From Spongospora subterranea (lineage: Eukaryota; Endomyxa; Phytomyxea; Plasmodiophorida; Plasmodiophoridae): DNA of 22,446 nucleotides. The stretch lies in NCBI GenBank assembly GCA_900404475.1, contig OUQQ01000315.1, positions 1-22,446 on the forward strand. The letters run 5' to 3'. Positions 12,301-22,446 of this stretch are shown piece by piece. The translations under genes were made by a program, and so were the position numbers. The stretch's first letter is position 1; each line of letters starts with the position of its first letter. A model generated the notes under the pieces. The model was not told where the DNA came from. It saw only the letters and a program-made list of their open reading frames with translations, and did no database searches.

Positions 12301-12844
12301 CGTCTATCTGGATCCGCTTGCGCGCGCCGAATTCGACCGCGCCAAGCAGACGTTCACGTTCTCCGGTTACGAGGGTCGCCGCGCCGCCGCCAAGCCCAAG
12401 CTTTCGTTGGAGAATCTGTTCCAGGACCTGGTCCAGACGACGCCGGATCTGCGATCGATCAATCCCGGTATCGGTTGCGATCACGAATGGATCGCCGATT
12501 TCCCTTTCAGCCCAGAATTCGTCGAGCGGAACTTCACGCCCGTCGAGATCGCCTATTGTCAAAGCACCCCCGATCCCATCTCATCGTTTGCCGGGCGCTG
12601 GTGCGCTAAGGAGGCCGTCCTTAAGTCGATCTCGGATTTCGCCACGAAAAATCAGCAGTTGTGGACGCGCGGCGCCGCCGCCCCGCTCAATGACATCGAG
12701 ATCCTGCCGAGCAAGTCGGGAGCGCCCCAAGTCGTTCTTCATGGCGAGGCCAAGGACAAAGCCGCTTCCGTGGGTGTTCAGTCGATCAAAGTCACCATCT
12801 CGCATTCGTCAACCTCGGCCGAAGCCGGTGCCTTTTCGTTCTAA
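312..12844 (+). CDS. Fused fungal-type type I fatty acid synthase (beta+alpha), 3922 aa
   Basis: Cytosolic megasynthase that makes long-chain acyl-CoA from acetyl-CoA, malonyl-CoA and NADPH. Exons: 312-1302, 1359-1943, 1996-2320, 2382-3789, 3892-4548, 4603-7421, 7683-8731, 8797-9161, 9221-10850, 10905-12844. The coding length is 11769 nt, an exact multiple of three. Every intron is GT-AG and every junction restores a motif known from yeast FAS1/FAS2. Domains by residue: AT (active Ser336), ER (about 634-1000), DH (Asp1635, His1640), MPT (Ser1885), linker (about 2223-2264), ACP (Ser2301), KR (Tyr2870, Lys2874), KS (Cys3335, His3570, His3611), PPT (Asp3802). The length is close to yeast beta plus alpha combined. 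The start is the first ATG after an in-frame TAA at 252. A GTG five codons upstream is not needed. No broken domain is seen. Identity is certain; exact splice sites are inferred from conservation, not from transcripts. Confidence 0.95.
960..2240 (+). other. FAS acetyltransferase (AT) domain
   Basis: This domain loads the acetyl starter unit onto the enzyme. It begins near the FGGQGG stretch and continues through exons 1-3. The nucleophile elbow GHSQG (Ser336) is rebuilt only when intron 1303-1358 is removed: the codon G|GT then gives the Gly of GATGHSQG. The partner His490 lies in VPFHT. The DFGPGG motif in exon 3 matches the end of the yeast domain. Ser336 compares with Ser274 in yeast, so the protein carries roughly 60 extra residues before the active site. 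They are partly an N-terminal extension and partly a Ser-rich insert near residue 195. Confidence 0.93.
2382..3789 (+). other. FAS enoyl reductase (ER) domain
   Basis: This FMN-dependent TIM-barrel domain reduces the enoyl intermediate with NADPH. The whole exon aligns by eye with the yeast beta-subunit ER. It contains the MTPTTVSPE start of the barrel, the ELAGGGH loop, KPGSID, and the GGRAGGHH flavin and active-site loop with His804 and His805. It also contains GSGFG and the highly conserved HKIATRGVMLWKEFD segment that follows the barrel. The domain is complete, with no missing key residue. Confidence 0.93.
5400..5850 (+). other. FAS dehydratase (DH) domain
   Basis: Hot-dog fold (MaoC-like) dehydratase of the beta half. 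The catalytic pair is visible in GDVNPIHTS: Asp1635 and His1640, with the same five-residue spacing as the yeast enzyme. It is followed by the LPGTITHGMWTS helix typical of this family. Exon 5 and the first part of exon 6 (3892 to about 5400) hold the structural and central region between ER and DH, which is conserved in the family but has no catalytic motif that I can point to. Confidence 0.92.
5851..7250 (+). other. FAS malonyl/palmitoyl transferase (MPT) domain
   Basis: Bifunctional acyltransferase that loads malonyl units and releases palmitoyl-CoA. It opens with FVFTGQGSQ, carries the nucleophile in GHSLGEY (Ser1885) and the partner His2054 in VPFHSS. In Dikarya with split genes this domain is shared between the C-terminus of FAS1 and the first residues of FAS2. 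Here it lies unbroken inside exon 6, which is direct evidence that the two halves are fused. Confidence 0.93.
7422..7682 (+). other. FAS intron 6 (261 bp), in the MPT-ACP linker
   Basis: GTAAGA donor and TTTTCAG acceptor, T-rich throughout. It interrupts a short Asp- and then Ala/Pro/Val-rich linker just before the ACP domain, so exon 7 starts at ACP. Removing it joins codon GC|G in phase 2. The other eight FAS introns are 52-102 bp, so this one is unusually long for the gene. If retained, translation stops at the TAA inside the donor. Confidence 0.88.
7683..8180 (+). other. FAS acyl carrier protein (ACP) domain
   Basis: Carries the growing acyl chain on phosphopantetheine. The attachment site is Ser2301 in IVGGKSTMQNEI, matching the yeast ACP motif. 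The extended helical part that follows (PGGFGLSHAKK and so on) is the structural half of the yeast-type ACP. Only one ACP is present. Thraustochytrid enzymes usually have more than one, so the single copy is informative about affinity. Confidence 0.93.
9060..10000 (+). other. FAS ketoreductase (KR) domain
   Basis: NADPH-dependent short-chain-dehydrogenase-like domain that reduces the 3-keto group. The nucleotide-binding loop GCGEGSIG is at residues 2713-2720. The catalytic YxxxK is YSESK (Tyr2870, Lys2874), just after LSPNHG. The Rossmann beta strand GGAQ|VIATTSR is completed only after removal of intron 9162-9220, which has an unusual GTTGGT donor. Confidence 0.92.
10140..12150 (+). other. 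FAS ketoacyl synthase (KS) domain
   Basis: Condensing domain. The catalytic Cys3335 is in PVGACATAV; the two active-site histidines are His3570 (SFHGTGTKAND) and His3611 (LTGHPKGAA). The spacings between the three residues (235 and 41) are nearly those of yeast FAS2 (237 and 41). The Gly-rich segment EVGNT-AGGGVGG requires removal of a 54-bp intron (10851-10904) that has no in-frame stop, so a plain ORF reading would wrongly include 18 extra residues. Confidence 0.94.
10851..10904 (+). other. FAS intron 9 (54 bp, in frame, no stop)
   Basis: GTAATG donor and GTTCAG acceptor, phase 1. Its length is a multiple of three with no stop codon in the gene frame, so the open frame runs straight through. 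The AT-rich, Cys-rich 18-codon insert has no counterpart in FAS2 proteins. Excising it gives a perfect family match on both sides, so I treat it as a true intron. Confidence 0.85.
12440..12841 (+). other. FAS phosphopantetheine transferase (PPT) domain
   Basis: C-terminal domain that attaches phosphopantetheine to the enzyme's own ACP. The metal-binding Asp3802 and Glu3804 lie in GIGCDHEW, where yeast has GVGVDVE. RNFTPVEIAYC and FAGRWCAKEAV (Glu3846) follow as expected. The domain ends the protein shortly after VTISHS, and the TAA stop is at 12842-12844. Confidence 0.92.
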
Positions 12845-13985
12845 TCTGCGCGCGGTTGTTCGTTGCTGTTGAGGTCGTTCCATCCCTCTCCCTATCTGCG
12901 TTTTCAATACACTAATCTACTCAAACTGGACAACATTGGTCTCAACACTTACAATGTAGTGCAAACCGCCAAAACAACAGTAGTTCAAAACCGGTTTTGC
13001 CTTTTTTTTGTTTTTGTTCGGCAATGGATTGAACCGGCGTCATTGGCCTTACGAGCTCAGCTTAGATCGACAGCATGTTGTTGTATTAATGCTGGGTTGA
13101 TTCCATATCCGATTCACAACACGAACCCAAACCTTCGCGTTCAATTCAGAGTGGGTTGTTGTCCATGCGTTATCCGATGACGTGTGTTCATCTCCAGATT
13201 TGACCGTGCCGACAATCGCACGAGTATTTCCCACATTCTTTTCACCTAAACGTTTGCGCGGATCGAACATAATGTTCGCTGTTCGTTCGTTTACGCTGAG
13301 TTTTAAGCGAAGACGCAGAATATTGCCAGAACCCGGTTTGAAATATGTCAGGCATGATGGGACAGATATTATGTGTGCCTTCAAATGGCCAACTGTGGCG
13401 ATTCACTAAACCTACACCCTGTACTGGAGCAAAGTCTGACTTGCACCTTGGTCACTATGATGGGATCAATACTCAGGAGATACAACAGAATTGACCGTCG
13501 GTTTGATAGGAACAATCAATTTGAGTTTGTTGGTTTTGAACGTTCAAAAACGTTTCCCACACGCTGGATCACACGATCTCATATCGACGTTGAGTTTCAA
13601 CGTCAGGAACAGAGAGATTGAAACGGAGTTCGTCACTAATTTTTTAAGGTTTTGCTCTGACAAAATTCTGATCGAGATCACAATTGTTTAGCCAGAAATA
13701 TTGAGTCACATCTTGGCCTGCGATCAACCATGGAACTGCATACCGGCCCTTGTCTGCCTCTTGAGGTATCAATTGGGGTGTGGCCAACCCCCAATGCAAC
13801 AATGTCGCGATTAGGACGTGGTGAGAGCAGCGATCGTTGAGCCCGATCGCCGGTGAGCGCTTCAAAACGGGACCAGGTCTGGGCCTGAAATGATCACGAT
13901 CGGCTAATACCTGACATGAACCAGTTCTCGGGTAAACTCGTTTACTGATAAATGCGATTGAATATAGCTATCGACAACAACACGC
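12845..13985. other. Intergenic region downstream of FAS
   Basis: Holds the presumed FAS 3' UTR and about 1 kb without a gene that I can support. No canonical AATAAA lies close behind the stop codon. Bases 13200-13600 contain a diverged direct repeat, listed separately. Short minus-strand frames at 13049-13384 and 13644-13865 have protein-like composition in places but no recognised motif and no clear splice links. They may be remnants of decayed coding sequence. Confidence 0.5.
13200..13600. repeat. Diverged direct repeat, about 300-bp period
   Basis: Two collinear segments share short words in the same order: TTGACCGT at 13200 and 13491, ACAATC at 13212 and 13512, AAACGTTT at 13248 and 13548, TGAGTTT at 13297 and 13591. 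The offsets are 291, 300, 300 and 294. On the minus strand both segments also give a similar pattern (LxLKLxV, then KR, then TV), but the second copy contains a stop. This looks like an old tandem duplication, perhaps of a decayed coding module. The overall identity is low. Confidence 0.35.
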
Positions 13986-14481
13986 CTACATGGCATGTGC
14001 AAAAGGGCTATTGTCATAGGCCATTTCATTCAATAGGACATGGTTCCAGAGAATTTCCTCGAATCCGCGATGGCGCAGCTGCTCCACCGAGCTATCGCTG
14101 CTCCTGAACGACCGCACCTTCTGCTGGAAGTAATGGGGCAGGCGGCGCTGCAGGATCGCCCGTTTCAGGCTGGCCGGATCGATCATACCACTGAAGTACA
14201 GGGCGCGCCAGACCTCATAGACCAGCTTCCCGATCGGCATGTAAACCGGGCTGTTCGTATACGGCTGCATTATCGCCATCTGAAACACCAACTCAGTAAC
14301 GCCAGTTTGTCGCCAGGGAACGGCCAAAAAACAGACAATCGACCTTGATTCCGAAAATTTCCCCACAACTGCTGGATGGGTACGTGCGAGTGTGCAACGC
14401 CCGGAAAAACTCAGCGATGCACTGGTCGAACCAGATTTCCAACTCGGAATGCACTCTCTGTGTTGACGACAAATCCGCCAT
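13986..14481 (-). CDS. Unidentified small spliced gene or gene fragment, about 143 aa
   Basis: Two minus-strand frames join through one plausible intron: exon a 14481-14344, intron 14343-14280 (64 bp, GTCGAT donor, GTTTCAG acceptor, phase 0), exon b 14279-13986 ending in TAG. The joined product has 143 residues. It is rich in hydrophobic and charged helical segments (for example SELEIWFDQCIAEFF and KLVYEVWRALYFSG), has no signal peptide or transmembrane run, and carries no motif that I recognise. Exon b has GC-rich third positions like the FAS exons, unlike the AT-rich surroundings. The start is the first in-frame ATG after a TAA upstream; a further upstream stretch (to 14520) is open but lacks an ATG. 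It could also be the tail of a larger gene or a pseudogene, since more stops lie upstream in the same frame. Confidence 0.4.
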
Positions 14482-14520
14482 TAGTTGGATGAGAATGATG
14501 GGCGGGTTAGGGGCGAGCAA

Positions 14521-15555
14521 ATCCAGCCATTAGTTGTCGCAATTGTCATCGACACGGACACACACCCTCGTTTGGCGAACCGGGGAAATCACTGGTCAGG
14601 AATCCATCGCGGAATGATTATCGTGGACTGGTCACGTTCGTGTTGGTCATCTGGGTGCACAGTGGATTCTTGTGACAAATTATTCGAATTTCTTGAACGC
14701 CGTCAATTTGAACAAAAACGCCAAGGTCGTGTAGCGTTCGGCTGAAAGCGAAAATGACGGTTGATCGATTTTTATGGGTTAATGGCGTTCAATCTGGCAC
14801 TAGGTGTCTCTGTTGTATTGATAAATTGACAGGTGTTGACCGGCTCAACACCATCATTGTAAATCCAGTTGCCAATTGGGATTCAGCACCGCATTTGGAA
14901 CAGGGGAACTATATATAGCTCGGATCTTGCCAGAACCTGTATTCAAATGTGATCTGCCTCGCTTATCGTTCTGTCCTGATATCGGGGTCTGAACGACCAA
15001 AACTCATAGCCGGTCAATATTAGAGCCGATACGAGATAATTGCCTCAATATCATACTCAAAAGGGAAAATATCTGATCCTGGGCGGGCATTGATTCTTCA
15101 TATGATAGGTTGTCTGGTCATCTCAACAATGAACTTGTGAAAATCAACAGATTGAGACTGTTAGAGAAATGGTGGTGACTCTGAACATACGACGAACGTA
15201 TGTAAAAGACGGGGACATGTGCCAAAACGATATAGAAGTAAATGATTGTTGACTTGAATTACAAAAAAATAAACACATCTGCTTTCTGGGAAAGAGTAGG
15301 CATTGAATATGACACACGGATGGCGCTAAAGCGTCGACGGAAAACTCATAGCAATATTAATCAAGATTGCCTACAGAGATGTCTCGCATCAACGTGAAAA
15401 AAATATACAGTTTATTGGGAATTCTCGAATAAAATAGCCAAGCTCAGGTCCAGAAATCTGGAACGATCATGTCGATTCGCTGACGATATTACAAATGGCG
15501 ATAAAGTCCGTGACGGAGTTCATTCGGCTCAGCGCAGCCATCTAAGGCTCTCGTC
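14521..15555. other. Intergenic region upstream of RPC2
   Basis: AT-rich sequence, about 1 kb, presumably with the RPC2 promoter and 5' UTR. A plus-strand frame at 14485-14745 is open but overlaps the minus-strand gene and starts without ATG, so I do not call it. A lone AATAAA lies at 15428-15433 on the plus strand; with no gene ending there it is not a supported polyadenylation signal. I found no tRNA-like A/B boxes. Confidence 0.5.
14910..14918 (+). promoter_or_regulatory. TATA-like motif (TATATATAG)
   Basis: A TATATATAG sequence stands out within moderately AT-rich DNA. It lies about 640 bp before the RPC2 ATG. That is far for a direct TATA box unless the 5' UTR is long or spliced. It could equally serve an unseen noncoding transcript, or be chance. 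Confidence 0.2.

Positions 15556-22446
<6,891 letters not shown>

Noticed and set aside
312..12844. Separate FAS1 and FAS2 genes, or frameshifted pseudogene
   Set aside because: MPT runs on into the linker and ACP with no stop or promoter-sized gap, and every frame change is explained by a GT-AG intron that restores a conserved motif.
312..12844. Polyketide synthase instead of fatty acid synthase
   Set aside because: The domain order and motifs (fungal ER, DH, MPT, ACP-KR-KS-PPT) are those of fungal FAS, with all reducing domains intact and no modular PKS features.
13097..13110. Thirteen-base match between the intergenic region and RPC2 exon 15 (TGATTCCATATCC)
   Set aside because: A single match of this length is expected by chance in a window of this size and does not extend.
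12863..13180. Plus-strand frame of 105 codons after FAS
   Set aside because: Low-complexity composition, lies in the expected 3' UTR and carries no motif.
14040..14348. Plus-strand frame of 102 codons
   Set aside because: It is antisense to exon b of the minus-strand frame, which has the better composition and a clean splice; no motif is seen.
14540..14640. Ulp1-like protease fragment suggested by a GNHW sequence on the plus strand
   Set aside because: One short word only; no catalytic Asp or Cys context could be found.

Overview
This is eukaryotic nuclear DNA. Both large genes can only be read by removing GT-AG introns, and both encode eukaryotic proteins. The first is a fungal-type type I fatty acid synthase (FAS) in which the beta and alpha halves are fused in one polypeptide. 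The second is the second-largest subunit of RNA polymerase III (RPC2). The standard genetic code fits throughout. Fused beta-alpha FAS genes are known from basidiomycetes, other fungi and several stramenopiles. The single ACP domain argues against thraustochytrids, which usually carry more than one. The very intron-rich RPC2 argues against budding yeasts and typical oomycetes. I cannot name the organism; a non-yeast fungus or a fungus-like protist is my best reading.

Layout. Bases 1-311 are upstream sequence with no supportable gene. Bases 312-12844 (+) hold the FAS gene: ten exons, nine introns, 3922 codons plus TAA. The exon lengths sum to an exact multiple of three, and every junction restores a conserved family motif. 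The domain order is AT, ER, DH, MPT, linker, ACP, KR, KS, PPT, and every catalytic residue I looked for is present. Bases 12845-15555 lie between the genes. They contain a diverged direct repeat of about 300 bp (13200-13600) and a small spliced reading frame of unknown function on the minus strand (13986-14481). The rest is low-complexity or AT-rich sequence with one TATA-like motif. Bases 15556-22446 (+) hold RPC2: 27 exons and 26 introns are visible, and the gene is cut by the window end inside the C-terminal zinc ribbon.

The two large genes have no obvious functional link: one makes long-chain acyl-CoA in the cytosol, the other transcribes tRNA and 5S RNA genes in the nucleus. The most striking feature is their contrast. 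FAS has 9 short introns in 11.8 kb of coding sequence, whereas RPC2 has 26 longer, T-rich introns in 3.3 kb. That is about a tenfold difference in intron density between neighbours, and it suggests different histories. I did not find an undescribed molecular system. The findings concern gene architecture, introns that can be translated through, and the unassigned intergenic material.
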